Positions 51,856-61,330 of a stretch of DNA of 64,000 nucleotides are shown in pieces; the stretch's first letter is position 1; each line of letters begins with the position of its first letter. The notes beneath the pieces were generated by a model. That model was not told the origin of the DNA. It was given only the letters and a program-made list of their open reading frames with translations, and did not search any database. Source of the DNA: Natranaerovirga pectinivora (GTDB lineage Bacteria; Bacillota; Clostridia; Lachnospirales; DSM-24629); contig NZ_SMAL01000006.1 in the NCBI RefSeq assembly GCF_004342165.1, positions 62,001 to 126,000 on the forward strand, in the 5' to 3' direction. A program made the position numbers and the translations under genes.

Positions 51856-52084
51856 CATAATTTTCAAATCCTTGCAAGCAAGTTTGAAAATAAAAGCACC
51901 TCAACTTATGTCTCTTATTGTAAGAAACACAAGTTTCGTTGAAAGCATAATTTTCAAATCCTTGCAAGCAAGTTTGAAAATAAAAAGCACCTCAACTTAT
52001 GTCTCTTACTTTGTAAGAAACACAAGTTTCGTTGAAAGCATAATTTTCAAATCCTTGCAAGCAAGTTTGAAAATTATGCTTTCA
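51856..52084. repeat. Tandem composite palindromic repeat array (B'A'B'A'B')
   Basis: Three B' units (TAATTTTCAAATCCTTGC ... centred at 51856, 51946 and 52039) alternate with two A' units (CCTCAACTTATGTCTCTTA ... CACAAGTTTCGTTGA). The period is 90-93 bp. Only the last B' has a full stem (AAGCATAATTTTCAAA / TTTGAAAATTATGCTT). A frame running through the array merely translates the repeat and is not a gene. Confidence 0.92.
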
Positions 52085-52086
52085 TG

Positions 52087-52102
52087 TTCATATTGAATTC
52101 AC
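52087..52102 (+). promoter_or_regulatory. TTCAT-type direct repeat upstream of the response regulator
   Basis: TTCAT (52087-52091) and TTCAC (52098-52102), 11-bp period, matching sites at 44951 and 54033. It is a possible autoregulatory binding site. Confidence 0.33.
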
Positions 52103-52217
52103 AAAAATTAACTATTATAGTTAAAGTGGAAAATATATTTTAAACCTGAAGCATAATGGTATATACTATAGGATAAATAGTGGATAGATATTATTAAAAA
52201 AAAGAGGAGGCAAAAAA

Positions 52218-52892
52218 ATGTTTAATATTTTAGTAGTTGATGATAATGATAGTATTTTAAAATTAACTACAACTTATTTAGAGCGTGAGGGTTACAATGT
52301 TTACAAAGCCTCTGATGGATTAGCAGCACTAGAAATTATTGATAAAGAACATATTGATTTAATGATTGTTGATATTATGATGCCAAAGATGGATGGCTAT
52401 ACTCTAACAAGTGAGTTAAGAACATCAAACTACTCATTCCCTATTCTTATGATTACTGCAAAAGAAACCATTGAAGATAAGAAAAAAGGTTTTTTAGTTG
52501 GAACAGATGATTATATGGTTAAGCCAATAGATTTTGATGAAATGATTCTTAGGGTATCAGCCCTTTTACGCCGTGCTAAAATATCTAATGAACATAAAAT
52601 TATTGTAGGGAATATTGTTCTTGACTACGATACTTTGATGGTGACAACAAAAACAGAATCAATTCTATTGCCAAAAAAAGAATTTTATCTCCTTTTTAAA
52701 CTTTTAAGTTATCCTAAAAAGATTTTTACAAGACAGGATTTGATGGATGAAATATGGGGAATGGACAATGAGACAGATGAAAGAACTGTAGATGTCCATA
52801 TTAAACGTTTAAGAGAAAAATTTGATGGTATTGAAGAGTTTAAGATTATCACAGTAAGGGGATTAGGGTATAAGGTGGAAAGATATCTATGA
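52218..52892 (+). CDS. OmpR/PhoB-family response regulator
   Basis: This 224-aa protein has a receiver domain with the acidic pocket (Asp8/Asp9) and phosphoacceptor Asp52 in MIVDIMMPKMDG, and Lys in MVKPIDFDE. The C-terminal winged helix is of OmpR type, with RTVDVHIKRLREKFDG and TVRGLGYKVE. It should bind direct-repeat DNA when phosphorylated by the adjacent kinase. The gene overlaps the kinase gene by 4 bp. AGAGGAGGC precedes the ATG. The neighbouring RND exporter is the likeliest target. Confidence 0.95.
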   Translation: MFNILVVDDNDSILKLTTTYLEREGYNVYKASDGLAALEIIDKEHIDLMIVDIMMPKMDGYTLTSELRTSNYSFPILMITAKETIEDKKKGFLVGTDDYMVKPIDFDEMILRVSALLRRAKISNEHKIIVGNIVLDYDTLMVTTKTESILLPKKEFYLLFKLLSYPKKIFTRQDLMDEIWGMDNETDERTVDVHIKRLREKFDGIEEFKIITVRGLGYKVERYL

Positions 52893-53953
52893 AAAATTCA
52901 TTTATAAACAAATCCATATACGCTAAGTTTGCCTTCATTTTTTTGGCCATTTGGTGGCTGTTAAATTCTATAAATTTTGGTATTGTCATTAGAGTCCTAT
53001 CAAAGAGTACTGCATTTGACCTATCAGACGTTCATTCAGAATTATTTCAAGAATTTTATAGAATGAGAAATGTTACCAGTATGTCTTTTTTATTAAGTGC
53101 TTGTGTTGGAACAATTTGTATTTTATTCGCTGTTAATAATATTGTAACGCCCATTAGAAGATTATCAAATGCTTCTAAAGAAGTAGCAAAAGGAAATTTT
53201 GACATTCAAGTTAAAGCAGAAAGTATTGATGAAATTGGACAATTAACCTCTGATTTTAACTTGATGACAAATGAACTTAAGAATATTGATGTTTTAAGAA
53301 AAGATTTTGTAACAAATGTTTCCCACGAATTTAAAACACCAATAACATCCATAAAAGGATTTGCCAAACTAATAAAAGACGGACAATTAACTAAGGAACA
53401 ACTAATGGAATACAGCGATATAATAATAAATGAAAGCGAAAGATTATCATTACTTTCCTCTAATTTATTAAAACTATCACAGTTAGATACCAAACTAATC
53501 AGAGAAGAAGCGACGATATTTTCCCTAGATGAACAAATAAGAAAAACAATTTTAATGCTTGAAGTACACTGGGCTAAGAAAAATATAGACTTTGATATAC
53601 AATTAGAGCAAGTGGAATATAAAGGTGATGAGTATTTGCTACAACAAGTATGGATCAATTTAATTCATAATGCTATAAAGTTTTCAGAGCCATTTGGGAA
53701 AATAAAGATAAAAATGTATAAACAAGTAAGTACTGTTAAAATTGAAGTAATAGACAAAGGGATAGGTATTGCTGAAGAAGATCAGGGTAGAATATTTGAA
53801 CGTTTCTTTAAAGGAGATAAATCAAGAACAAAAGAAGGAAATGGATTAGGGCTAGTAATAGTAAAGAAAATTATTGGATTATCTAATGGGAAAATATATT
53901 TTAAGAGTAAATTAGGAGAAGGATCAACATTTACTGTAGAATTACCGTTATGA
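52889..53953 (+). CDS. Membrane sensor histidine kinase
   Basis: This 354-aa kinase has two transmembrane helices (about 13-35 and 65-85) flanking a short extracytoplasmic loop of about 30 residues. HAMP follows (about 86-138), then the HisKA motif with His146 (NVSHEFKTPITSIKGF), and a HATPase domain with N-box (WINLIHNAIKF), G1 (VIDKGIGIAEED) and G2 (GNGLGLVIVKKI). The very small sensor loop suggests it detects membrane or envelope perturbation rather than a soluble ligand, as in intramembrane-sensing kinases. It is co-transcribed with the response regulator. Confidence 0.94.
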   Translation: MKNSFINKSIYAKFAFIFLAIWWLLNSINFGIVIRVLSKSTAFDLSDVHSELFQEFYRMRNVTSMSFLLSACVGTICILFAVNNIVTPIRRLSNASKEVAKGNFDIQVKAESIDEIGQLTSDFNLMTNELKNIDVLRKDFVTNVSHEFKTPITSIKGFAKLIKDGQLTKEQLMEYSDIIINESERLSLLSSNLLKLSQLDTKLIREEATIFSLDEQIRKTILMLEVHWAKKNIDFDIQLEQVEYKGDEYLLQQVWINLIHNAIKFSEPFGKIKIKMYKQVSTVKIEVIDKGIGIAEEDQGRIFERFFKGDKSRTKEGNGLGLVIVKKIIGLSNGKIYFKSKLGEGSTFTVELPL

Positions 53954-53955
53954 TC

Positions 53956-53983
53956 AGCAATATGGTTATTATATTGCTTTTTA
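53956..53983 (+). terminator. Intrinsic terminator of the two-component genes
   Basis: AGCAATAT/ATATTGCT stem, 7-nt loop and five T residues, starting 3 bp after the kinase stop. The RND gene therefore probably has its own promoter. Confidence 0.7.
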
Positions 53984-54032
53984 TCTATGTTCAGGAATGG
54001 GAAATATATGAGAGATACAATTGATTTATTAG

Positions 54033-54048
54033 TTCATAATTAATTCAT
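54033..54048 (+). promoter_or_regulatory. TTCAT direct repeat upstream of the RND exporter
   Basis: TTCAT at 54033-54037 and 54044-54048, 11-bp period, 101 bp before the gene. The surrounding TTCATAATTA-TTCATATA matches the site at 44951 closely. Confidence 0.4.
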
Positions 54049-54148
54049 ATAAGAATAGTATTATCAATTCTAGAATAGAGAATGTTGTAATGAGTTTCAA
54101 TGAACAATTAAATAAAGTTATAACATTTTTAAAATTTAATATAAAGAA

Positions 54149-57100
54149 ATGAATGGAGTGGAAAAGTTGTTTTCAAATTTTAGTGTAAAAAAACCTTATA
54201 CTGTAATTGTTGCTATTGTTTTTGTACTAATATTAGGAGTAGTATCTTTTACAAATATGTCAACAGATTTATTGCCAAGTATGAATCTTCCGTATGCTGT
54301 TGTTTCAACAACATACATAGGGGCAAGTCCAGAGGAAGTAGAAATGGCTGTTACTAGGCCAGTAGAGCAAAGAATGGCTTCAATTAGTAATATAAAAAAT
54401 GTAAGTTCTATTTCAAGGGAACATGTATCAATGGTTATATTAGAATTTAATGAAACCACAAATATGGATTCTGCAGTCATTGAGATGAGAGAAAGCTTGG
54501 ATATGATTAAAGGTGCTATGCCTGATCAAGTAGGATCGCCAATGATAATGAAGTTTAACCCTGATATGATGCCTATTATGGTAATGTCTGCATCAGTAGA
54601 TGGTGTAAGCATTAGTGAAGCATCACCATTTATAGAAAGTAGGATTATTCCTGACTTAGAAAGCGTTGAGGGAATAGCTTCAGTATCAGCTTTTGGATTA
54701 GTGGAAAATCAAATACATGTTATTTTAAGAGAAGAAAAATTAGAAGAAGTAAATCAAAGCATTCAAGAAGCAATGTATAATATGATGATGGCTAATATGC
54801 CAGATCCATCATTAATGGAAATGCCTCAAGTGGATATACCAGAAATAGGTGATATGGAAACACCACAAATGCCACAAGGGGATCAAGGTGGAGAAAATTT
54901 ACAAGTTGAGATAACCAAAGAAATGGTCTCTGGTATCTTGCAAGGTCAAAACTTTAGTATGCCTGCGGGTTATATTATGGAAGATGGTTTAGATTATTTG
55001 GTTAGAGCTGGAGATCGTATTTCAGATTTTGAAGAATTAGAGAATTTACCAATTATGGTTCTTCCTATACCTGGAGTAGACCCAATAAAATTATCAGATA
55101 TAGCGGATGTATTTATAATCGATAATTCTTCAGAAATGTATTCAAAAGTTAATGGAAATGATGCTGTAACCATTCAAATTCAAAAACAAACAGAATATAC
55201 CACTGCTGATGTAGCAAGAGATGTACGTGCTAAAGTAGCAGATATAATGGAAAACAATGACGGTGTAGAGATTGTTACACTAATGGATCAAGGTGAATAT
55301 ATAGATATTGTTTTAAATTCAATAACAATGAATTTATTATTTGGTGGTATCTTAGCAATCTTAATCTTATTAATTTTCCTTAGGGATTTAAGACCGACTT
55401 TAATTGTTGGGCTATCTATTCCTGTAAGTGTTATAACCGCATTTGTACTTATGTATTTTAGTGGTGTAACTTTAAATATTATATCAATGGGTGGATTGGC
55501 TCTTGGAGTAGGGATGCTTGTTGATAACTCAATTGTAGTAATTGAGAATATATATAGAATGAGAAATGAAGGCAAATCAGCTATTGATGCGTCTATTAAG
55601 GGTGCTAGCCAAGTTGCTGGAGCTATATTTGCATCTACACTAACAACAGTTGCTGTGTTTTTACCGATTGTATTTACGCAAGGATTAGCTAGGCAAATAT
55701 TTACAGATATGGGATTAACCATTGCATATTCTTTATTAGCCAGCTTACTGATTGCCTTAACATTTGTACCAATGATGGCTTCAAAAATGTTAAGTAAAGA
55801 AACTAAAAAAGAACACAGAATATTTGAAGGTATAAAATCAAACTACACAAAAGTACTTAAGTATTCATTGAAACATAAATGGATGGTTATCTTACTGGTT
55901 TTAGTATTGTTTGTAACAAGTATAGTAGGGGCCCTAAGGATGGGAACTGAATTATTCCCAGCATCAGATATGGGAGAAATATCTGCTACCGTAACAATGC
56001 CTCAAGGTTCAGATTTTGAAGAAACTGTAGCAGTTGCAGATGCCTTTTACGAACTTATAGCAACAATAGAAGATGTAGAAACCATAGGTGCTTCATTAGG
56101 TGGCGGTATGGCTGCTATGATGGGTGGTTTTGGTGGTGGCAATAATGATACCGTTAGCTTCAATATTATTTTAAAAGAAAATAGAAGTAATACAACTAGT
56201 GAAATTGCTCAGAGGATTAGAGAAATAACAAGTGAACTAGATGCAGAAATAACTTTAAGTGATGATCAAATGAATATGGGTGCATTAACAGGCAGTCCGA
56301 TATCAATAGATATAAGGGGTAGAGAATTTGATACCTTAGAAAGTATTGCTCAAGATATTGCTGAAATTATTGCTTCTGTAGAGGGAACAACTGAGATATC
56401 TGATGGGTTAGAAGAAACATCACCTGAATTTAGAGTGATTGTGGATAAAGAGAAAAGTATTGCACAAGGTTTAACAGTTGCTCAAGTGTTTATGAAGATG
56501 AATGAAATGATATCAGATGTATCTTCATCTACAACAATTAACATAAACAATCACGATATTGGTATATATGTTAAGAATGAATACGATGAAAAAGATGCAA
56601 CCATTACAGATATAAAAAACATAGTTTTAACGAATCATCAAGGAGAGCAAGTGCAATTATTAGATATAGCAGAAATAGTTGAGGCTCAAGGTTTTTCTTC
56701 TATAAGTAGGTCTAATCAACAAAGATACATTACTGTAACGGCTCAATTAGAAGATGGTTATAATATTGGTTTAGTAAGTAGAGAAGTAAATGATAAAATT
56801 GCCCAATATGAAGTGGCAGAAGGCTATACACTTAATATAGCTGGGGAAAATCAAATGATTAATGAATCATTTAGAGACTTATTCTTAATGTTATTAATGG
56901 GGATAGCATTTATTTACCTAATAATGGTTGCACAATTCCAATCATTAAAATCACCATTTATAGTTATGTTTACAATTCCATTAGCTTTTACTGGTGGTTT
57001 CTTAGGATTAATTATAACAGGTAATCCAATCAGTATGATTTCTTTAGTAGGATTGATCATTCTTTGTGGTATTGTTGTTAACAATGGTATTGTATTTGTA

Positions 57101-57376
57101 GATTATGTAAACAAATTAAGAGAAGAGGGTATGAATAAATACGATGCATTAATTACAGCAGGTAATGATCGTTTAAGACCTATAATGATGACAGCTCTAA
57201 CAACTATTTTTGCCCTTTCTACACTTTCATTAGGTGCAGGAGAAGGAACAGAAATGATGCAGCCAATGGCAATTACTGCAATTGGAGGATTGATTTATTC
57301 AACGGTATTAACACTTATATTTATTCCAGTATTATACGATGCTTTTAATAGAAAAGAAAAAAAGGCAATTGAATAA
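54149..57376 (+). CDS. RND-family exporter (AcrB/SwrC-like)
   Basis: This 1075-aa transporter has the RND layout: 12 membrane helices and two large extracytoplasmic loops. Signature segments are TDLLPSMNLPYAVV near the start, GGLALGVGMLVDNSIVVIENI (about 450) with the proton-relay Asp, and the second-half GLIILCGIVVNNGIVFVDYVN. Loop 1 has a Met/Pro-rich insert (about 210-250, MPDPSLMEMPQVD) and loop 2 a Gly/Met-rich patch, GGGMAAMMGGFGGGNN. No membrane-fusion gene is adjacent. ATG 54149 has a weak site; TTG 54167, behind TGGAGTGG, is an alternative start. The upstream two-component system probably controls it. Confidence 0.93.
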   Translation: MNGVEKLFSNFSVKKPYTVIVAIVFVLILGVVSFTNMSTDLLPSMNLPYAVVSTTYIGASPEEVEMAVTRPVEQRMASISNIKNVSSISREHVSMVILEFNETTNMDSAVIEMRESLDMIKGAMPDQVGSPMIMKFNPDMMPIMVMSASVDGVSISEASPFIESRIIPDLESVEGIASVSAFGLVENQIHVILREEKLEEVNQSIQEAMYNMMMANMPDPSLMEMPQVDIPEIGDMETPQMPQGDQGGENLQVEITKEMVSGILQGQNFSMPAGYIMEDGLDYLVRAGDRISDFEELENLPIMVLPIPGVDPIKLSDIADVFIIDNSSEMYSKVNGNDAVTIQIQKQTEYTTADVARDVRAKVADIMENNDGVEIVTLMDQGEYIDIVLNSITMNLLFGGILAILILLIFLRDLRPTLIVGLSIPVSVITAFVLMYFSGVTLNIISMGGLALGVGMLVDNSIVVIENIYRMRNEGKSAIDASIKGASQVAGAIFASTLTTVAVFLPIVFTQGLARQIFTDMGLTIAYSLLASLLIALTFVPMMASKMLSKETKKEHRIFEGIKSNYTKVLKYSLKHKWMVILLVLVLFVTSIVGALRMGTELFPASDMGEISATVTMPQGSDFEETVAVADAFYELIATIEDVETIGASLGGGMAAMMGGFGGGNNDTVSFNIILKENRSNTTSEIAQRIREITSELDAEITLSDDQMNMGALTGSPISIDIRGREFDTLESIAQDIAEIIASVEGTTEISDGLEETSPEFRVIVDKEKSIAQGLTVAQVFMKMNEMISDVSSSTTININNHDIGIYVKNEYDEKDATITDIKNIVLTNHQGEQVQLLDIAEIVEAQGFSSISRSNQQRYITVTAQLEDGYNIGLVSREVNDKIAQYEVAEGYTLNIAGENQMINESFRDLFLMLLMGIAFIYLIMVAQFQSLKSPFIVMFTIPLAFTGGFLGLIITGNPISMISLVGLIILCGIVVNNGIVFVDYVNKLREEGMNKYDALITAGNDRLRPIMMTALTTIFALSTLSLGAGEGTEMMQPMAITAIGGLIYSTVLTLIFIPVLYDAFNRKEKKAIE

Positions 57377-57388
57377 GTATATAACGAC

Positions 57389-57424
57389 AAAAAAAGGTTC
57401 TCCAAAAATAAGGAGAACCTTTTT
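57389..57424. terminator. Bidirectional intrinsic terminator
   Basis: A perfect 14-bp stem (57389-57402 with 57411-57424) with A and T tracts, between the convergent RND and hydrolase genes. Confidence 0.9.
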
Positions 57425-57439
57425 TACGAGTCCATTTTT

Positions 57440-58357
57440 TCATACTAAATCATAAGAATTTAAAAATTCTTTAACAATATTTTCATATAATTTAGGACTA
57501 ATATTATATGAATCAGCATGAGGTGCATCTGAAACAATGAGTAAATGCTTTTTATCTTTCTTTGCTTCATAAAGTTTTTTGCTCATTTCAGGAGGAACAA
57601 AACAATCATTTGCACCATGGATGAATAACATAGGAATATCAATCTTTTTAATATCCTGTATGGGGCTTACACTTTTTACATTGAAATTCCCTTTAAGTCT
57701 AAAAAAGATATTGCCCATTAGGAGCATTAGTCTAGGAGGTAAGTAGGGACAAGCTCTTTTTAAGACACTTGTAAATTGTTCACATAGATCAGAATAAGGA
57801 CAATCAACGATAGCAAAAGATATTTTATCCGTAATAGCTAAATATTGAATAATTGTTGCAGCTCCCATGGATTTACCATATAGACCTACTTGCTGAGGTT
57901 TTTTATTTTCTTCTACCCACCTAACAATTTTACCAAGATCATTCTTCTCATGGTACCCAAATGTTGTACACTTACCCCCGCTTTCACCGTGGTACCTTTG
58001 GTCATACAATAAAACATTGTAGCCTAGGCTATAAAATAAAGGTATGTGTTTTAAATAATTGCACATATTAGCAGTCCAACCATGACACATAATTATAACT
58101 TTGTTTTTTTCAAAATTATAATATCTACATCTTAACGGTTTTCCGTCAGTAGAAGATAAAAAGAATGTATCAGGTTTAAAATCCATAATTTTTTTATTTT
58201 TATCAAATTCCATTTCTTTAATATCTTCTGTTAAAAAAAAGTTATACTCCAGAAGAGGAGGGCATATTATTTTTTTAGCAACAACAAAAGCGACCATATA
58301 TAGTACAGATAATGGTAAGAATAAGACCCAAATGAATTTTAAGAAAAAATCTTTCAT
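57440..58357 (-). CDS. Membrane-anchored alpha/beta hydrolase
   Basis: This 305-aa protein has an N-terminal transmembrane helix (about 5-27) and an alpha/beta-hydrolase domain. The oxyanion region is MCHGWTANM (about 89-97). The nucleophile elbow is GLYGKSMGA, the acid lies in IHGAND, and the catalytic His is in APHAD. It resembles the YqkD/Bem46-like serine hydrolases. The catalytic triad is complete, so it should be an active esterase or lipase-like enzyme at the membrane; the substrate is unknown. It is divergent from the aldolase gene. Confidence 0.9.
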   Translation of the reverse strand: MKDFFLKFIWVLFLPLSVLYMVAFVVAKKIICPPLLEYNFFLTEDIKEMEFDKNKKIMDFKPDTFFLSSTDGKPLRCRYYNFEKNKVIIMCHGWTANMCNYLKHIPLFYSLGYNVLLYDQRYHGESGGKCTTFGYHEKNDLGKIVRWVEENKKPQQVGLYGKSMGAATIIQYLAITDKISFAIVDCPYSDLCEQFTSVLKRACPYLPPRLMLLMGNIFFRLKGNFNVKSVSPIQDIKKIDIPMLFIHGANDCFVPPEMSKKLYEAKKDKKHLLIVSDAPHADSYNISPKLYENIVKEFLNSYDLV

Positions 58358-58711
58358 CTTTTTGTACCCCTTTTAATAAACTAGTTATTGCATTGAATAG
58401 AGTTATAGTTATTCTATCAAGAAATCGATATTCATATTCATAAAAAAGGGGGAAGCATAAGATGAATGTTTAATAAGTAAAGAATATGGACACAAATCTA
58501 ATTGAAAGAAATTTTTGAGTAACTATATCTATATATTATTTTTAGGATAATAATTATATAAGTTGCATTCTAATGGAATAATATGTTAAAATAGTTATGA
58601 TTTTAACCAGATAATAATTATAGTAATTATTCGAAGATAGACACATAGTTTGTAATGCTAGAGTAATAATATATATAATTAAAGAAAGTGTTTTTAAGGA
58701 GGAGTAGTTTC
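58358..58711. other. 354-bp divergent intergenic region
   Basis: No gene is seen. It is very AT-rich. It contains the aldolase promoter at 58650-58679 and a second possible promoter (TTGCAT at about 58562, TTAAAA 17 bp later). Confidence 0.5.
58650..58679 (+). promoter_or_regulatory. Sigma-A-type promoter of the aldolase gene
   Basis: TTGTAA (58650-58655), 18 bp, TATAAT (58674-58679), 32 bp upstream of the GTG start. Confidence 0.6.
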
Positions 58712-59563
58712 GTGTTAGTTTCAGGAAAAGAAATTTTAGATCATGCTCATAAATTAGGTTATGCAGTGGGTGCATTTAATACAAATAATTTAGAAACCAC
58801 ACAAGCAATTATTCAAGCAGCTGAAGAAGAAAAATCACCAGTTATTATTCAATCAAGTCAAACTGCTATAACATATGCAGGTATTGATGAATTGTACCAA
58901 ATGGTAAAAGGTATAGCGGGTAGAGCATCAGTACCAGTTTGCTTGCATTTAGACCATGGTACGGACTGGGCAGCTGTAATGCAATGTTTAAGAACAGGTT
59001 GGACTTCAGTAATGTTTGACGGTTCAAAATACGATTTAGCTAAAAATATCGAAATAACTAAAAGTGTAGTTGAAATAGCTCGTCCAATGGGTGTTTCAGT
59101 AGAGGCTGAATTAGGAAAAATCGGTGGTGTTGAAGACCATATTAATGTAAGTGAAAAAGATGCCACAATGACAGACCCTGATGAAGCTGTAGAATTTGTT
59201 GAAAAAACAGGAGTAGATTACTTAGCAATAGCAATTGGAACAGCTCATGGTATGTATAAGGGTGATCCTAATTTAGATTTTGACAGATTAGAGACAATTA
59301 AAAAGTTATTGAATATGCCTATTGTTTTACACGGTGCATCTGGCATATCAGAAGAAGATATTAAAAAAGCCGTATCACTAGGTGTTAATAAAATTAATAT
59401 TGATACAGAGTTAAGATTAGCTTTCCAACAAGCAGTTCATAAAGTAGTGAGAGAAACCCCAGATGTTTATGATCCAAGAAAAATCCTTGGACCAGCAACA
59501 TTAGCAATTAAAGAAGTAGTTAAAGGTAAAATAAAAATGTTTGGAAGCAGCGGACGTGCATAA
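58712..59563 (+). CDS. fba: Class II fructose-bisphosphate aldolase
   Basis: This 283-aa zinc-dependent aldolase of the FbaA/GatY family cleaves fructose 1,6-bisphosphate to dihydroxyacetone phosphate and glyceraldehyde 3-phosphate. Visible motifs are VGAFNTNNLE, the zinc site in LHLDHG, VEAELGKIGG, GTAHGMYKG and HGASGISEEDI (zinc His). GTG 58712 is preceded by AAGGAGGAG and is preferred over the frame opening at 58688. Its length suits fructose-bisphosphate aldolase, although tagatose-bisphosphate aldolases are close relatives. It is monocistronic. Confidence 0.93.
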   Translation: MLVSGKEILDHAHKLGYAVGAFNTNNLETTQAIIQAAEEEKSPVIIQSSQTAITYAGIDELYQMVKGIAGRASVPVCLHLDHGTDWAAVMQCLRTGWTSVMFDGSKYDLAKNIEITKSVVEIARPMGVSVEAELGKIGGVEDHINVSEKDATMTDPDEAVEFVEKTGVDYLAIAIGTAHGMYKGDPNLDFDRLETIKKLLNMPIVLHGASGISEEDIKKAVSLGVNKINIDTELRLAFQQAVHKVVRETPDVYDPRKILGPATLAIKEVVKGKIKMFGSSGRA

Positions 59564-59596
59564 TTAATAATCTTTGAATCCTATAATAATCTTAAT

Positions 59597-59627
59597 GATT
59601 TCTAGTTCCTACTTGGAGCTAGAAATC
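59597..59627 (+). terminator. Hairpin after the aldolase gene
   Basis: A 13-bp stem GATTTCTAGTTCC/GGAGCTAGAAATC (one G-T pair) with TACTT loop. The T-tract is weak. Confidence 0.6.
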
Positions 59628-59698
59628 TTCTAAATTAAAAAATTCTTACTTCTCACTTTTCCCAAAAATAAGTTTTTAAATATTAAAGGTGGTATAAA

Positions 59699-61120
59699 AT
59701 GAATAACGGGTTAGATGAAATGACTTTATCTGAGTTAAGAGAATTAGGTAAGTCATTGAATATAAAAAGTATAACTACGTACAAAAAAAATGAGTTAATA
59801 GAGAAAATAAACGATATAAAGAATACTGAGAATCAAAAAGCAACAACAAACAATGAAAATGAAGAGAAAAAAACAGAACAAGTTACAGTAGATTTAAATT
59901 CTAAAGAGGATAAAGAAGATAGGGAACAAGGAAAAGAGCCAACGAACACAGGGAATAGTAAAAGCAATGATTTGCCACGAGATATAGAGCAATTAGATAG
60001 CGGACAACTTGCACAAGGTGTATTAGAAGTACTGCCAGATGGCTATGGGTTTATTCGCTCTGCTAATTTTTTACCAGGAGATAATGATGTTTATGTATCA
60101 CCTTCGCAGATTAGGCGATTTAGTTTAAAAACTGGAGATTTAGTGAGAGGAAATATTCGTATAAAAAAGGATACTGAAAAATTCAGTGCCCTATTATATG
60201 TTCAAGCAGTTAATGGAGAAGATCCAAGAGAAGCCACTAGAAGACCTAATTTTGAAGATTTAACACCTATTTTCCCAAATCAAAGAATACACCTAGAAAC
60301 AAGTCAAAAAGAGTTTTCTACAAGATTAACAGATATTATTGCGCCTATTGGTAAAGGTCAAAGGGGGATGATTGTTGCACCTCCTAAAGCAGGAAAAACA
60401 ACTTTATTAAAACAAATTGCCAATGCTATAACTGCTAATCATAAAGAAACCAATCTTATTGTACTTCTTATAGATGAGAGACCTGAAGAGGTAACAGATA
60501 TTAGAAGGTCCATTATTGGTAAAAATGTAGATGTTATTCACTCTACTTTTGACGAATTACCAGATCATCATAGACGTGTTTCAGAAATGGTTCTTGAAAG
60601 AGCAAAAAGATTGGTTGAGCATAAAAAAGATGTGATTATTTTACTTGATAGTATTACAAGACTTGCCAGGGCATACAATCTTTCTATCCCACCAAGTGGT
60701 CGTACTCTATCAGGTGGCTTAGATCCAGCAGCTCTACATATGCCTAAAAAATTCTTTGGAGCAGCAAGGAATATTGAAGAAGGTGGCAGTTTAACAATAC
60801 TTGCTACTGCCCTTGTGGAAACAGGAAGTAAGATGGATGAGGTCATTTTTGAAGAATTTAAAGGTACAGGTAATATGGAGCTTGTATTAGATAGAAAGCT
60901 TTCGGAAAAGCGCATTTTCCCAGCGATAGATATTATAAAATCTGGCACAAGAAGAGAAGATTTGCTTCTTACTAAAGAGGAAACGGAAGCTATGTATATT
61001 ATAAGAAGATCATTAGGAAATGTGAAATCAGAAGAAGGTATAGAATCTTTACTAAGTATTTTTGTGAAATGTAGAAACAATGAAGAATTTGTCTCAACTG
61101 TAAAAAAAATAAAATTTTAA
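59699..61120 (+). CDS. rho: Transcription termination factor Rho
   Basis: Rho is the hexameric RNA helicase that terminates transcription. The 473-aa protein has a Rho-N domain (about 1-45, [18 protein letters not shown]...), a charged low-complexity linker (about 46-100), and the RNA-binding cold-shock domain (about 103-170, [15 protein letters not shown]). The ATPase core has Walker [11 protein letters not shown] (about 227-236) and Walker [26 protein letters not shown] precedes the ATG. The linker is an insertion typical of Clostridia. It starts the rho-rpmE-yqhQ-prmC-prfA block. Confidence 0.97.
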   Translation: MNNGLDEMTLSELRELGKSLNIKSITTYKKNELIEKINDIKNTENQKATTNNENEEKKTEQVTVDLNSKEDKEDREQGKEPTNTGNSKSNDLPRDIEQLDSGQLAQGVLEVLPDGYGFIRSANFLPGDNDVYVSPSQIRRFSLKTGDLVRGNIRIKKDTEKFSALLYVQAVNGEDPREATRRPNFEDLTPIFPNQRIHLETSQKEFSTRLTDIIAPIGKGQRGMIVAPPKAGKTTLLKQIANAITANHKETNLIVLLIDERPEEVTDIRRSIIGKNVDVIHSTFDELPDHHRRVSEMVLERAKRLVEHKKDVIILLDSITRLARAYNLSIPPSGRTLSGGLDPAALHMPKKFFGAARNIEEGGSLTILATALVETGSKMDEVIFEEFKGTGNMELVLDRKLSEKRIFPAIDIIKSGTRREDLLLTKEETEAMYIIRRSLGNVKSEEGIESLLSIFVKCRNNEEFVSTVKKIKF

Positions 61121-61146
61121 TAAACAAAAATGTTTTGTAAATAAGC

Positions 61147-61175
61147 TTGAATAAAAAAATACAATATGTTATAAT
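61147..61175 (+). promoter_or_regulatory. Sigma-A promoter of rpmE
   Basis: TTGAAT (61147-61152), a 17-bp spacer and TATAAT (61170-61175). Confidence 0.75.
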
Positions 61176-61181
61176 TTAAAA

Positions 61182-61330
61182 GCTGTTTATTTTAGAGATT
61201 TAGGCATGTCAATCGCGCCTATATTTATCTAATTAACTTGAAAATGTGACCAAGTCACTTTTCTAGAGTACATGAGATCGGCTTGATCGACATATAATAT
61301 TATTTAATTATATGAGAGAGGTGAATAAAG
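61182..61330 (+). ncRNA. Structured 5' leader of rpmE (possible L31 autoregulatory leader)
   Basis: The 150-nt leader holds hairpins: TTAGGC...GCGCCTA (about 61200-61222), a longer one around AAGTGACCAAGTCACTT (61244-61261), and GATCGGCTTGATCGAC (61276-61291). The last can compete with the upstream GTCAATCGCG. Leaders of this kind precede L31 genes in Firmicutes and bind L31. Assignment is by position and structure only. Confidence 0.5.

Noticed and set aside
51848-52096. 82-codon open frame on the plus strand
   Set aside because: It is a translation of the tandem palindromic repeats (the peptide itself repeats IIFKSLQASLK) and has no ribosome-binding site.
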